Counted from the first letter of the stretch, positions 35,678 through 45,704 are shown. The stretch: 64,000 bases of DNA from Proteiniphilum acetatigenes DSM 18083 (GCF_000380985.1 NZ_KB905694.1:124001-188000), one strand, 5' to 3'. The notes: generated by a model not told the origin, from the letters alone. Numbers and translations: made by a program.

Positions 35678-37309
35678 ATGAAACGAGTAAAATATAAATT
35701 TCTGTTCATCGTAACAATCAGTCTAATGATTGCAGGACTCTCATCCTGTCTCGATGACTTAAACACCATCCCGCTCGACAAGGAAGAGTTAGTGTCGGAA
35801 GTGGTTTTCGGAAGTGAAATAGGCCCCTATCAGGAACTGCTCGCCAAGATTTATGCCGGTCTGGCTATCAGTGGTAACGAGGGCGGCGACGGTGATCCCG
35901 ATGTGGCTGGTGTAGACGGAGGAAGCCAGGCATCTTTCCTGAGAGGGCTTTGGAACCTGCAAACCCTCCCTTCCGACGAAGCGTTATGTGCGTGGAATGA
36001 CGTAGGTATCCCTGATCTGAATTATATGACCTGGACAGCAAACAACGTATTTATCAAAGGATTTTACTATCGTCTCTATTATCAGATTAACCTGGCTAAC
36101 GCATTGTTGAGAGAAACAACCGAAGAAAAACTCTCTTCAAGGGGGGCAAGTGAGGAAGTGAAAGCGCAAATCAAAACCTACCGCGCCGAAGCCCGCTTTG
36201 CCCGGGCTCTCTCTTACTACTACCTGTTGGATATGTTCAGGAATGTGCCTTTTGTGAATGAAGATAGTCCGGTAGGCAGTACGCTTCCTCCACAGATCAT
36301 GGCGGAAGACCTGTTTGATTATATCGAAAAAGAACTCACAGAATGTGAAGCGGATATGCTCGATCCATTTGTGGGTTATCACCCAACCTACTACGGACGT
36401 GCACATAAAGCCGCCAACTGGGCATTGCTCTCACGTCTCTACCTCAATGCGGAAACATATATGGGAGTGAATAAGTATACGGAAAGTATTACTTACAGCA
36501 AAAAGGTACTCGACGAAAACTTTGCCCTTGACCCGGTGTATAAGAATGTATTCACGGCTGACAACGAAAATTCGGTAGAAATGATCCTTCCAATCCGTTA
36601 CGAAGGGGAAGATACCCAGACCTGGGGAGGAATGACTTTCCTGATGAGCAGTACGGTTCCTTCCGCCCTGCAGGCCGAAATAAATTCAGTGGGCGCATGG
36701 CAGGGTAACCGTGCGTTGGTTTCCCTGTTACGCTTTTTCGAAAGAGAAAACAGACATGAAGATGATACCCGTTTCTCTATGGTACGTACCGACCAAACCG
36801 AGAACAATGAAATTGTAGACCCTTCCCTGTTCACCAATAACGGAATACCGATCGTGAAATACTACAATACCTACAGCGACGGGACACTCCCGCCCAGTAA
36901 TATTGTGTATACCGATTTCCCGCTCTTCCGCCTGGGCGAGATCCATCTCAATTATGCGGAAGCTGTCCTAAGAGGCGGAACAGGAGGTGATCAGGCCACT
37001 GCACTGCAACTGGTAAACGACCTTCGCCGACGCGCCTATAAAAATGAGGCAGCGACAGCAGCCACAATTACCGCCGGCCAGCTTACGCTCGATTTTATCC
37101 TGGACGAGAGAGGTCGTGAATTTTTCTTCGAGGCACAGCGTCGCACCGACTTGGTCCGTTTCGGGAAATTTACCGGCTCCTCCTATATATGGCCGTGGAA
37201 AGGCAATGTACCCGCAGGAAGATCCATTGCCGACACTTATAAGGTGTATCCCATTCCTTCCGACGATATAGGAGCTAATCAAAACCTGACGCAAAATCCG
37301 GGATATTAG
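35678..37309 (+). CDS. susD: SusD-like nutrient-binding lipoprotein
   Basis: 543 residues from the ATG at 35678; a TTG three codons upstream is also possible. Lipoprotein signal ending LSSC, followed by LDD, the acidic pattern that directs lipoproteins to the cell surface in Bacteroidetes. The TPR-rich SusD/RagB fold is visible in KTYRAEARFARALSYYYLLD and the C-terminal LDFILDERGREFFFEAQRRTDLVRFGKF with the usual FPIP-like ending KVYPIPSDDI. It forms the hinged lid on SusC. Confidence 0.95.
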   Translation: MKRVKYKFLFIVTISLMIAGLSSCLDDLNTIPLDKEELVSEVVFGSEIGPYQELLAKIYAGLAISGNEGGDGDPDVAGVDGGSQASFLRGLWNLQTLPSDEALCAWNDVGIPDLNYMTWTANNVFIKGFYYRLYYQINLANALLRETTEEKLSSRGASEEVKAQIKTYRAEARFARALSYYYLLDMFRNVPFVNEDSPVGSTLPPQIMAEDLFDYIEKELTECEADMLDPFVGYHPTYYGRAHKAANWALLSRLYLNAETYMGVNKYTESITYSKKVLDENFALDPVYKNVFTADNENSVEMILPIRYEGEDTQTWGGMTFLMSSTVPSALQAEINSVGAWQGNRALVSLLRFFERENRHEDDTRFSMVRTDQTENNEIVDPSLFTNNGIPIVKYYNTYSDGTLPPSNIVYTDFPLFRLGEIHLNYAEAVLRGGTGGDQATALQLVNDLRRRAYKNEAATAATITAGQLTLDFILDERGREFFFEAQRRTDLVRFGKFTGSSYIWPWKGNVPAGRSIADTYKVYPIPSDDIGANQNLTQNPGY

Positions 37310-37471
37310 TAATGTGAATAATGTGCCAATGAGACTAATGAGATGATTTGATAATGTAACGATGTGATAATTCAATGACTATTCATTAGCTAATTTTACC
37401 ATTTACGAATCATCACATCAGTAAATCAACTAATCAAATATATTCTTGACTCTAAACAAATAATCAATCAT
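37310..37471. repeat. Spacer with degenerate repeats between susD and susE
   Basis: 162 bases containing AATGTGAATAATGTGCCAAT and GATGATTTGATAATGTAACG type words related to spacers in the division cluster (the first is the inverse of words near 25690 and 28540). No gene, no strong terminator; transcription could continue into susE. Confidence 0.55.
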
Positions 37472-38629
37472 ATGAAGAAGATATTTAGTTTAATAATTCT
37501 ACTGGCCGGTATAGGATTTTTCCATGCATGCGAGGATAATGAAAAAATTGTCCTGCAGCAGCCGGAGAGTTTCGTGCTCAACATACCCAAGTACGCTTCG
37601 GGGATATATGACCTGAAGAATACGGAAACGATCGAGTTTACCACTTCTCAGCCCAACTATGGGTTTACTGCCGCAACCCTTTATGCAGTGCAGATTTCCC
37701 TCTCGCAGAATTTCGCGGAATATACCACCCTGCCGGGTACTTATTCCGCAGCCAAATTCGACATATCTGCACAGGATGTAGCCGTAGCATTGGTCGCCTT
37801 GCATGACGTGGAAGAGGAAAGTGATTATCCCGCGGATCCGCATCCCCTGTACGTTCGTCTCACTGCCACCATCGCGGGGAGCAAGGTGGAACCGGTCTAT
37901 TCAAATGTGATCCAACTCCCTCAGGTACTCGGTTATTTTGCACTTGAAGCAATGACGATGCCCGAAGAGATGTACCTGATCGGTAACGTGGCCGGTAACT
38001 GGGATTGGAACAGTGCCACCGAGATGATCCCCGTATGGGGATCCCCCGGAAAGTTCTGGGCAATGCAATATCTCGGACAAACCGAAGGTGGCGATAATGC
38101 GGAAATCAAATTCAATTACGCTATGGCGTGGAATGGAAATGAGTTTGGCTACAATGAGGTAACCATTGGTGAAGGTTCTGCCGGATTGGCCGGTACATCC
38201 GACGCCGGCGGCAATATAGGAATAGGGAATCCCGGATGGTATATCGTAGTGGTGACCACCTCTATAGAAGGGCGCGATTACAAGTATGCCGTTGATTTTT
38301 ATCCTCCGCATGTCTATCTGCAAGGCCCTGTGAACGGGGGGAACTGGGGAACAACCGATCAGGCTTACCGGTTCGCGATACCTGATCTTTCATTGGAAGC
38401 CGATGCCGAGTTCGTGTCACCTGTATTTACCGCGCCTGCAACCGCTGACGACGGGGGAATACGTGCCAGCATTAAACTGCCCGACCATGAATGGTGGCAT
38501 ACTGAGTTCATGGTGTTTGACGGCGTATTCGTACCCCGCGGTGCAGGAGACGACCAGGCTCGTGTAGCCGGAACAACGGGACAGAGATTATCCATTAACT
38601 TTACCAAGAGGACAGGTAAAATAGAATAA
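37472..38629 (+). CDS. susE: SusE-like surface glycan-binding lipoprotein
   Basis: 385 residues. Lipoprotein signal ending FHAC, then EDNE, the surface-export pattern. The N-terminal SusE domain (residues about 25-140) is followed by two starch-binding-like beta sandwiches: YLIGNVAGNWDWNSATEMIPVWGSPGKFWAMQYL and the region around VYLQGPVNGGNWG. These aromatic-rich repeats are typical of SusE/SusF modules that bind helical starch. It comes 8 bases before susF. Confidence 0.87.
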   Translation: MKKIFSLIILLAGIGFFHACEDNEKIVLQQPESFVLNIPKYASGIYDLKNTETIEFTTSQPNYGFTAATLYAVQISLSQNFAEYTTLPGTYSAAKFDISAQDVAVALVALHDVEEESDYPADPHPLYVRLTATIAGSKVEPVYSNVIQLPQVLGYFALEAMTMPEEMYLIGNVAGNWDWNSATEMIPVWGSPGKFWAMQYLGQTEGGDNAEIKFNYAMAWNGNEFGYNEVTIGEGSAGLAGTSDAGGNIGIGNPGWYIVVVTTSIEGRDYKYAVDFYPPHVYLQGPVNGGNWGTTDQAYRFAIPDLSLEADAEFVSPVFTAPATADDGGIRASIKLPDHEWWHTEFMVFDGVFVPRGAGDDQARVAGTTGQRLSINFTKRTGKIE

Positions 38630-38637
38630 CTATAAAA

Positions 38638-40185
38638 ATGTGTACAATGAAACCTAAAATATACCTTTTGACAACCCTGCTCGCATTGGTCGGCTTCGGA
38701 GCATGCGATGATGTATACGACCATATGGCCGCCCCACCGCAAGCCTATGAACAGGAAGATGCACAATCGGTCGACGGATTCACCATTGCCCTGGGATCAG
38801 GTTTTGGTTCGGCGATAGTATTGACGGAGGAAGCACTGGAAGAAAACACTCCTTTCGAAGCGGTCAAAGCAACAGCTACTCCACAATTGGCGGAAGGCGC
38901 CACCGTGACGTTTAAACTGGAATTGTCCGACACGGAAAATTTTGACCAGGTAGAGGAACTTCCATCAGTGAGCGGGGAAAATGCCGCAACCGTTACGCCC
39001 GGTGATCTGGATGAAGCAGTGAAAGGCCTCTATGGGAAAGCACCCAACCCACGTGAACTTTTTATACGGGTAAAATATTATATCAACGACGGTACTTCGT
39101 CGGTGATGATGCCCACTCCCGCTGTTTTGGGTCCCGTTACCGTTACGCCCGTAGGACCCGTCATTGAAGAGGAGTATTACCTGATTGGCAATATCAATGG
39201 ATGGAATATTGAAGATCTCGATGACTACAAATTCAACCATAGTGGAAAAGACGTATATGAAGATCCTATCTTTACTATTTTGGTGGAAATGAAAAAACCG
39301 GAAAGCGAAGATTTCAACGGATATTTCAAGATCGTTCCCAAATCGGGTAAAGAGGCCGCTTCGTGGGATGGTGTGCTAGGTAACCCCGTAGACGGGAATA
39401 CTGAACTGGAAGGGGATCTTATCATTGAAAATTCCCAGGCCATGCGGGTAATGGAACCGGGTTGGGTGAGGATTACGCTCAATATGATGGAGTATACCTA
39501 TACAATCCAACTTTTAGGCTATACGAAAGATGTTGTTTATATGACGGGAAACGCTATTACCGGTTTGCCGGAGTGGAACAATGAGATTGCTGCAATCGGA
39601 AACGGCCTGCAAATCCTCTTCGCCGACAATAGCTCGGCTGATTCGAAATATACCTTCACGGCACATTTTACAGGAGGAAGGGAGCAGAAGTTTCCGATTA
39701 AAGCCGGAGTGTGGGATCCTTGCTGGGGATATAGGGATGGTGCATTGGTGCTGGAAAACAACTCTCCCAATCTACCCGGCCCCGCTACCGATGGTTATTA
39801 CACCTTAAAGTTAGACTTGGGGACTTTAGCAGCTGAATATATACCCTATACAGGTGATGTTAGCGTTACCTATAATTCAATGGGGGTAATTGGAACGGCA
39901 ACGGCCGGCGGATGGGATACCGATACGGATTTAACCCAGGTAGCCGAACATATCTGGACTTCAAATGCAATAGAGCTTACGGTAGGCGAATTGAAAATCC
40001 GTGCGAATGATGCCTGGGATGTCAGTTGGGGAGCCACTGCCGAAGATAATCAGTCTCTCCCGTTCGGAACAGGCACAACGAATAATGGAGCAAACATAGC
40101 AATAGAAACAGCAGGAACCTATTATATTGCTTTAAATGATTTGACGGGACATTATATTATCATACCGACCTCAGAGTTACCATAA
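38638..40185 (+). CDS. susF: SusF-like surface glycan-binding lipoprotein
   Basis: 515 residues; a Met three codons later (38647) is an equally good start. Lipoprotein signal ending FGAC followed by DDVYD, again the surface pattern. It has an N-terminal SusE/F domain and three binding-module-like repeats starting YYLIGNINGWNIEDLDDYKF, VYMTGNAITGLPEWNNEIAAI and VIGTATAGGWDTDTDL, each with tryptophans placed for sugar stacking. Three modules here against two in the SusE-like protein mirrors the SusE/SusF pair of B. thetaiotaomicron. Followed by a strong terminator. Confidence 0.87.
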   Translation: MCTMKPKIYLLTTLLALVGFGACDDVYDHMAAPPQAYEQEDAQSVDGFTIALGSGFGSAIVLTEEALEENTPFEAVKATATPQLAEGATVTFKLELSDTENFDQVEELPSVSGENAATVTPGDLDEAVKGLYGKAPNPRELFIRVKYYINDGTSSVMMPTPAVLGPVTVTPVGPVIEEEYYLIGNINGWNIEDLDDYKFNHSGKDVYEDPIFTILVEMKKPESEDFNGYFKIVPKSGKEAASWDGVLGNPVDGNTELEGDLIIENSQAMRVMEPGWVRITLNMMEYTYTIQLLGYTKDVVYMTGNAITGLPEWNNEIAAIGNGLQILFADNSSADSKYTFTAHFTGGREQKFPIKAGVWDPCWGYRDGALVLENNSPNLPGPATDGYYTLKLDLGTLAAEYIPYTGDVSVTYNSMGVIGTATAGGWDTDTDLTQVAEHIWTSNAIELTVGELKIRANDAWDVSWGATAEDNQSLPFGTGTTNNGANIAIETAGTYYIALNDLTGHYIIIPTSELP

Positions 40186-40208
40186 ACAATATGGTAAATG
40201 GGATTATT

Positions 40209-40240
40209 AAAAGCACGGTGACTGTGCCGTGCTTTTTGTC
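40209..40240 (+). terminator. Strong rho-independent terminator after susF
   Basis: Ten-base-pair stem AAAAGCACGG / CCGTGCTTTT with an 8-base loop, then TGTCGCTTTT. It separates the binding and import genes susCDEF from the enzyme genes downstream. Confidence 0.85.
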
Positions 40241-40339
40241 GCTTTTCGCTTGCTGCACGGCAAAGCAGAATTATCACAGCATTTTATCTAACGAATTACG
40301 ATAGAATAGTGCCGCTCAGGTATTTAAATTGGACAAACG

Positions 40340-41374
40340 ATGAAAAAGCTTTTTCTCTTTTGCTTTTATCTATTGGTTCTGTGCCTTTCCTGCCAACAAA
40401 CGACAACGGAGGTAAAACCGGAAGATATGTTTGCCAAAGGAGCCGATATCAGTTGGCTGCCACAGATGGAAGCTGCCGGATACATTTTCTACAACGACAA
40501 CGGCACTCCCGAAGATTGTTTCAAGATACTCAAAGACCACGGCATCAATTCTGTCCGGTTACGCACGTGGGTGAATCCTTCGGATGATCCGCACAGCGGC
40601 CATTGCAGCAAAGAAGAAACAGTGGCTATGGCGAAAAGAGCTAAGGATTGGGATATGCGTGTCATGATCAATTTCCATTATAGCGACAGTTGGGCCGATC
40701 CGGGCAAACAACACAAACCCAAAGATTGGGAAGGATTCGATTTCGATCAACTCAAAGAAACACTGTATGATTATACCGAGGGAGTGATGACTGCTTTGAA
40801 AGAGGCTGGAGTAACTCCGGAATGGGTGCAGGCAGGCAATGAAATCCCTTCCGGAATGATTTATCCTGAAGGGCATACCGATAACTGGGATCAACTGGCG
40901 CAACTGATCAACTGCGGATATGATGCCGTCAAGGCAGTCAGCCCGGCTACCAAAGTGATTTTACATATAGATCAGGGAAATAATAACGGGCGGTTTCGCT
41001 GGTGGTTTGACCATGCGAAGGAATATGGTGTCAAATATGATGTTATTGGCATGTCGTTTTACCCTTACTGGTTAGAGGATAAACCCGATTACAGTGAGAT
41101 CATTGACGATCTGGGATATAATCTGAACGATATGGCAAGCCGTTACAGGAAAGAGGTGATGGTCGTGGAAACAGGAGATGAGGATACCAAACCGCAAAAT
41201 ACGTATGAGATGTTACGTGCCGTGATCCGGAAAGTGAAGGAAGTACCCGACGGCAAAGGAACGGGCGTCTTTTACTGGGAGCCGCAGGGAGCCCGTTCAT
41301 GGAGCCGTTATCCGCTCAGTGCATGGGGTGATAACGGACGGCCGACAAAAGCAATGGACGCTTTTATAGAGTAA
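40340..41374 (+). CDS. GH53 endo-beta-1,4-galactanase (arabinogalactan hydrolase)
   Basis: 344 residues. Lipoprotein signal ending LCLSC; the following QQTTTEV lacks the acidic surface signal, so it may face the periplasm. The GH53 barrel is clear: KGADISWLPQMEAAGYIF at the start, acid/base E168 in VQAGNEIPSGM, nucleophile E277 in VMVVETGD, and RLRTWVNPSDDPHSGHC. GH53 enzymes cut beta-1,4-galactan side chains of pectin and type I arabinogalactan. Its placement between Sus-type starch genes is unexpected, since no beta-galactosidase or arabinose gene accompanies it. It begins after the susF terminator, so it may have its own promoter, though none was found. Confidence 0.92.
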   Translation: MKKLFLFCFYLLVLCLSCQQTTTEVKPEDMFAKGADISWLPQMEAAGYIFYNDNGTPEDCFKILKDHGINSVRLRTWVNPSDDPHSGHCSKEETVAMAKRAKDWDMRVMINFHYSDSWADPGKQHKPKDWEGFDFDQLKETLYDYTEGVMTALKEAGVTPEWVQAGNEIPSGMIYPEGHTDNWDQLAQLINCGYDAVKAVSPATKVILHIDQGNNNGRFRWWFDHAKEYGVKYDVIGMSFYPYWLEDKPDYSEIIDDLGYNLNDMASRYRKEVMVVETGDEDTKPQNTYEMLRAVIRKVKEVPDGKGTGVFYWEPQGARSWSRYPLSAWGDNGRPTKAMDAFIE

Positions 41375-41457
41375 TGATAAGATCATCAGAGGAATTAAAA
41401 ATATAAATCCCTAATCTTTTTTTCAATCTACTTATCCGCATTAAATATAATAATCGT

Positions 41458-43290
41458 ATGAAGAAAATAATTTTACTTTTTTCCCTTATTGTAATAGCAA
41501 TATCTACGGCACACGCCCGTGAGGTGCATGTCGAACCCTCGTTTTGGTGGAGTGGCATGGAAGAGCCGGAATTACAGTTGATGGTATATGGCGAAAACAT
41601 TGCCGGTTATATTCCGGAAGTGACTTCAAAAAATGTGAGAATCAAAGAATCGGTACGGCTGGAAAGTCCGAATTACCTGATCCTTTATCTCGATATCTCG
41701 GAAAGCAGTCCCGAAACATTCGATATCCTGTTCACCGACGGAAAGGAGAAAATCACTTATTCTTATGAATTGAAAGAACGTAATCCGGACAGATATAATA
41801 TAAAAAGTTTCGATGCATCAGATGTGCTCTACCTGATCATGCCCGACCGTTTTGCCAATGGAGATCCTTCTAACGACCAGATCCCGATGCGAATGCCATA
41901 CAAGGTAGACCGCAATCACCATAGTGCACGACATGGAGGCGACCTGAAAGGTATATCGGGCCGGTTGGATTACCTGTCTGACCTGGGCGTAACCGCTATC
42001 TGGCTCAATCCGGTGCTGGAGAATGATATGGAGGGCGGATCGTACCACGGATACGCTACCACCGATTACTACCGCGTAGATCCCCGTTTCGGCACCAATG
42101 AAGAGTACGCGAACCTGATCGCCGACGCCCATTCCAGAGGAATGAAAGTGGTGATGGATATGATCTTCAACCATTGCGGAAGCGATCACCCATGGGTGAA
42201 AGACGTACCCTCGACGGATTGGTTCAACAACATGGGTGAATATGTGCAGACTTCGCACATGAAAGAGATGTATTTCGATCCCTACGCCTCGAAATATGAC
42301 AAAAGCAAAATGGTGGACGGCTGGTTCGTACCCAGCATGCCCGACCTCAACCAACGGAACCGGCATGTGGCAAAATATCTGATCCAGAACAGTATCTGGT
42401 GGATCGAATACTCGGGAGTGGATGGCATCCGGCAGGATACCTACCCCTATGCCGATTATGATATGATGGTCGACTGGATTGAAGCCGTAGAGAAAGAATA
42501 TCCCCAATACAATATCGTAGGAGAGGCATGGCTCAACAACCCTATCGGCACCTCTTTCTGGCAGAGGAACAGCCCGATCAACCCGAACAACACCAAATTG
42601 AAATCAGTGATGGACTTCCGCTTTATGGGATTGTCGCACAGCGCTTTCTTTGAAGAAACGGGTGAATGGAACGGGGGACTGCACGGTATCTACGACCACA
42701 TGACCTACGATTTTATCTATCCCGATATCTATAATGTGCTGCGCTTCCTGGACAACCACGATACTGACCGGTTCCTGAAAGAGTATCCCTCCGGTCTGTC
42801 CGGATGGAAGCAGGGAATCACTTTCCTGCTCACCATGCCCGGTACTCCCCAGATCTACTATGGCACCGAATTGCTGATGTACGGAAACAAAAGCCGAAGC
42901 GACGGCGATATCCGCCTCGACGTGCCGGGCGGGTGGCCCGGGGATAAGACGGACCATTTCACTGTAAAAGGGCGCGACAAGTTACAGAATGAAGCGTTCA
43001 ATTTCATGAAGAAATTGCTCCACTGGCGGCAGGGCAACGACGTAATCGCCTATGGCGACATGAAACATTATGTGCTGCAAAAAGGCGTCTATGTCTATGA
43101 GCGTTACTTAGGGAATGAAAGCGTATTGATCTTTATGAACGGGACATCCGGCCGGGTGGAGATAAACCTTGACCGGTACACCGAGTCAATAAGAGACAGA
43201 ACCGGATGGACTGACCTGCTCTCGGGTAGAAATGTTTCGCTGGAAAAAACGCTGACACTTGCGCCCAAAGAAGTGCTTGTGCTGGAATAA
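41458..43290 (+). CDS. susA: SusA-like periplasmic neopullulanase/cyclomaltodextrinase (GH13)
   Basis: 610 residues. Signal peptide ending at AHAR (no lipobox), so periplasmic. An N-terminal immunoglobulin-like domain (about 22-125) precedes the GH13 barrel: region I DMIFNH, nucleophile D327 in GIRQDTY, acid/base E356 in VGEAW, and transition-state D435 in LDNHDTDRF. A C-terminal beta domain ends KEVLVLE. This layout matches SusA, which cleaves imported maltooligosaccharides, pullulan and cyclodextrins. The next gene is a surface GH13 enzyme, 56 bases on. Confidence 0.93.
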   Translation: MKKIILLFSLIVIAISTAHAREVHVEPSFWWSGMEEPELQLMVYGENIAGYIPEVTSKNVRIKESVRLESPNYLILYLDISESSPETFDILFTDGKEKITYSYELKERNPDRYNIKSFDASDVLYLIMPDRFANGDPSNDQIPMRMPYKVDRNHHSARHGGDLKGISGRLDYLSDLGVTAIWLNPVLENDMEGGSYHGYATTDYYRVDPRFGTNEEYANLIADAHSRGMKVVMDMIFNHCGSDHPWVKDVPSTDWFNNMGEYVQTSHMKEMYFDPYASKYDKSKMVDGWFVPSMPDLNQRNRHVAKYLIQNSIWWIEYSGVDGIRQDTYPYADYDMMVDWIEAVEKEYPQYNIVGEAWLNNPIGTSFWQRNSPINPNNTKLKSVMDFRFMGLSHSAFFEETGEWNGGLHGIYDHMTYDFIYPDIYNVLRFLDNHDTDRFLKEYPSGLSGWKQGITFLLTMPGTPQIYYGTELLMYGNKSRSDGDIRLDVPGGWPGDKTDHFTVKGRDKLQNEAFNFMKKLLHWRQGNDVIAYGDMKHYVLQKGVYVYERYLGNESVLIFMNGTSGRVEINLDRYTESIRDRTGWTDLLSGRNVSLEKTLTLAPKEVLVLE

Positions 43291-43346
43291 TAGTGTGGAA
43301 TAGTAGAAAGGTCATATGTATAGATTTTTTTAGCTCTAATAATAAT

Positions 43347-45677
43347 ATGAAAATATTCTCAAAAGCATTTTACTTGCTGCTAATCCTGTTTCTCGCTGTT
43401 GCCTGCGGGGAAGATCCGGTGGTTATTCCGGAGCCGGAACCAGAACCGGAGCCACCTGCTGTAATTCAGCCGGGACTCTCATGGAACCTCGAAGAGGCGG
43501 ATGCCGACAAAGAACTGACAATCTGGTTCAAACCGCGTTCGGGTACAGCACTCTATAATTACAAAGAAGACGTCTATATCCATACGGGCGTTATATCTGA
43601 AGGGGTGTGGGAATTCGTTCCCGCCGAATGGAATGAAAACCTGGAGAAGTGCAAAATGACGAGGGTAGAAGGTGAACTGAGCACATGGTCCATCAAGCTC
43701 TCCCCCTCCATTCGTCAATGGTATGGTTCAGGTGAAACTCCCGTCAACAGACTGGGTATTGTTGTCCGCTCTCACGATGGGTCGAAACAAACCGAAGATC
43801 TATTTATCCCTGTCACCGATACGCAGTTCAAAGGCTTCGAACCGGCACAGGCAAAATTCGGGGATATGCCGGCAGGTCTGAAACATGGCATCAATATAGT
43901 GAACAATAACACCGTCACATTAGCACTATACGACAAAGATAAAAATAATGCAAGAAAAGACTTTGCCCATGTGGTAGGAGACTTCAATGGCTGGACATTG
44001 AGTAACGACGAGAAATCGCAGATGTTCCGTGACGAAGATGCCGGTTGCTGGTGGATCACGATTGATGGATTAAGCGCCAATGAAGAATATGCTTTCCAGT
44101 ATTATGTCGGCAAAAGAGACGGAGACCCTATCCGTGTAGCCGATCCATATGCCCGGAAGATACTTGATCCTAATAACGATAAATACATCTCTTCAACTAC
44201 CTATCCAGGAAATCTGAATTATCCGGAAGGAGCGAGAGGTATTGTTTCGGTATTCCAAACCCAACCGGAAACTTATACATGGAAGGAGCCTAATTTTGAG
44301 ATCCCTTCACGGGACAATCTGGTAATCTACGAGATGTTGTTGCGTGATTTTACAGAGAGCGGTGATATCAACGGCGCTATGGCCAAACTCGATTACCTGC
44401 AATCCCTCGGTATAAATGCCATTGAACTGATGCCTGTACAGGAGTTCGACGGCAACGACAGTTGGGGATACAACCCTACATTCTTTTTTGCGATGGATAA
44501 GGCTTATGGAACCGACAGGATGTATAAGGAATTTATCGACGAATGTCACAGACGTGGAATAGCGGTAATTCTTGATGTGGTATATAACCATGCTACCGGC
44601 GCCAATCCCTTCGCCAGAATGTGGTGGGATTCCGCGAACAACCGTACGGCAGCTAATAATCCTTACTTTAACGTAACAGCACCTCACCCTTGGAGCGTAT
44701 TTCACGATTTCAATCATGAGTCGCCACTGGTAGTCGATTTTGTAAAACGTAACCTGCAATTCTTGCTGGAAGAGTACAATATAGACGGCTTCCGTTTCGA
44801 CCTGACTAAAGGTTTTACACAAAATAAAAACGGAAATCCTAATAATGATAATAGTGCATATGATCCGACCCGCATTGCTATCCTGAAGTATTACAATGAA
44901 GCAGTAAAAGAGGTAAAAGAGGATGCATACGTGATTCTGGAGCATTTTTGTGATGATCGTGAAGAGTTTGAACTAAGTGAGGAGGGAATGATGGTATGGC
45001 GTAATATGAATCATGCATTCCGGAATTCTGCTGCGGGTAAAAGTTCTGATTTCAGAGGAACTTATTACAAGACCTCTTCCCGCCCCGCTAATAGCTTGAT
45101 AAGCTATATGGAAAGTCACGACGAAGAGCGAATGGCGTACGAACAAACGCAAGAAGGTGTTGGTATTTTAAGGACGAACCTTAATACCCGCATGTCACAA
45201 CTTGCGACCAATGCCGCCTTTTTCTTTACCGTACCCGGCCCGAAAATGATCTGGCAATTCGGCGAGTTGGGATATGATGTTTCGATCGATTATAACGGAC
45301 GTACCGGAAAAAAACCGGTGAAGTGGGAATATATGGATGTACCACAGCGAAAGGAACTACACGATACTTACACAAAACTGGTTTCCCTCCGTTTCGATCA
45401 TCCGGAACTGTTCAACGCGACCGCAGAACTCGATTGGAAAGTAACACCCTCATTCTGGGAGGACGGCCGCTTTATCACCCTTTCCTCTTTTGGCGAGGCG
45501 AAACAGGTAGTGGTGATAGGGAACTTCACCAATGGCCCTATCTCGGCCACCTTCCCGAAAACCGGTACTTGGTATAATTATATGACGCCCGGCGAACCGC
45601 CGTTGAATGTAACATCGACCACAAACATCACCGTCCCGGCGAACAGTTTCAAAATGTATACCAGTTTCACAGAATAA
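43347..45677 (+). CDS. Surface GH13 alpha-amylase/pullulanase lipoprotein (SusG-like role)
   Basis: 776 residues from the ATG at 43347. Lipoprotein signal ending AVAC, then GED and a run of E-P pairs, fitting surface export. Two N-terminal beta domains follow; the second (HVVGDFNGWTLSNDEKSQMF) is a CBM48-like E-set module. GH13 barrel: DVVYNH, nucleophile D485 in GFRFDLTKG, acid/base E532 in VILEHF, and D592 in ESHDEER, where serine replaces the usual asparagine before HD, as in a known Bacteroidetes group. It probably makes the first cuts in starch outside the cell, the task of SusG, but its domain layout differs from SusG. An open frame upstream of the ATG is rejected because the lipobox fits only this start. 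Confidence 0.9.
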   Translation: MKIFSKAFYLLLILFLAVACGEDPVVIPEPEPEPEPPAVIQPGLSWNLEEADADKELTIWFKPRSGTALYNYKEDVYIHTGVISEGVWEFVPAEWNENLEKCKMTRVEGELSTWSIKLSPSIRQWYGSGETPVNRLGIVVRSHDGSKQTEDLFIPVTDTQFKGFEPAQAKFGDMPAGLKHGINIVNNNTVTLALYDKDKNNARKDFAHVVGDFNGWTLSNDEKSQMFRDEDAGCWWITIDGLSANEEYAFQYYVGKRDGDPIRVADPYARKILDPNNDKYISSTTYPGNLNYPEGARGIVSVFQTQPETYTWKEPNFEIPSRDNLVIYEMLLRDFTESGDINGAMAKLDYLQSLGINAIELMPVQEFDGNDSWGYNPTFFFAMDKAYGTDRMYKEFIDECHRRGIAVILDVVYNHATGANPFARMWWDSANNRTAANNPYFNVTAPHPWSVFHDFNHESPLVVDFVKRNLQFLLEEYNIDGFRFDLTKGFTQNKNGNPNNDNSAYDPTRIAILKYYNEAVKEVKEDAYVILEHFCDDREEFELSEEGMMVWRNMNHAFRNSAAGKSSDFRGTYYKTSSRPANSLISYMESHDEERMAYEQTQEGVGILRTNLNTRMSQLATNAAFFFTVPGPKMIWQFGELGYDVSIDYNGRTGKKPVKWEYMDVPQRKELHDTYTKLVSLRFDHPELFNATAELDWKVTPSFWEDGRFITLSSFGEAKQVVVIGNFTNGPISATFPKTGTWYNYMTPGEPPLNVTSTTNITVPANSFKMYTSFTE

Positions 45678-45704
45678 ACAGGATATCTCAGTGACTGTCG
45701 CAAT

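Noticed and set aside
41818-42507. Minus-strand frame of 229 codons inside the SusA-like gene
   Set aside because: Shadow of the GH13 barrel; no recognisable motif.
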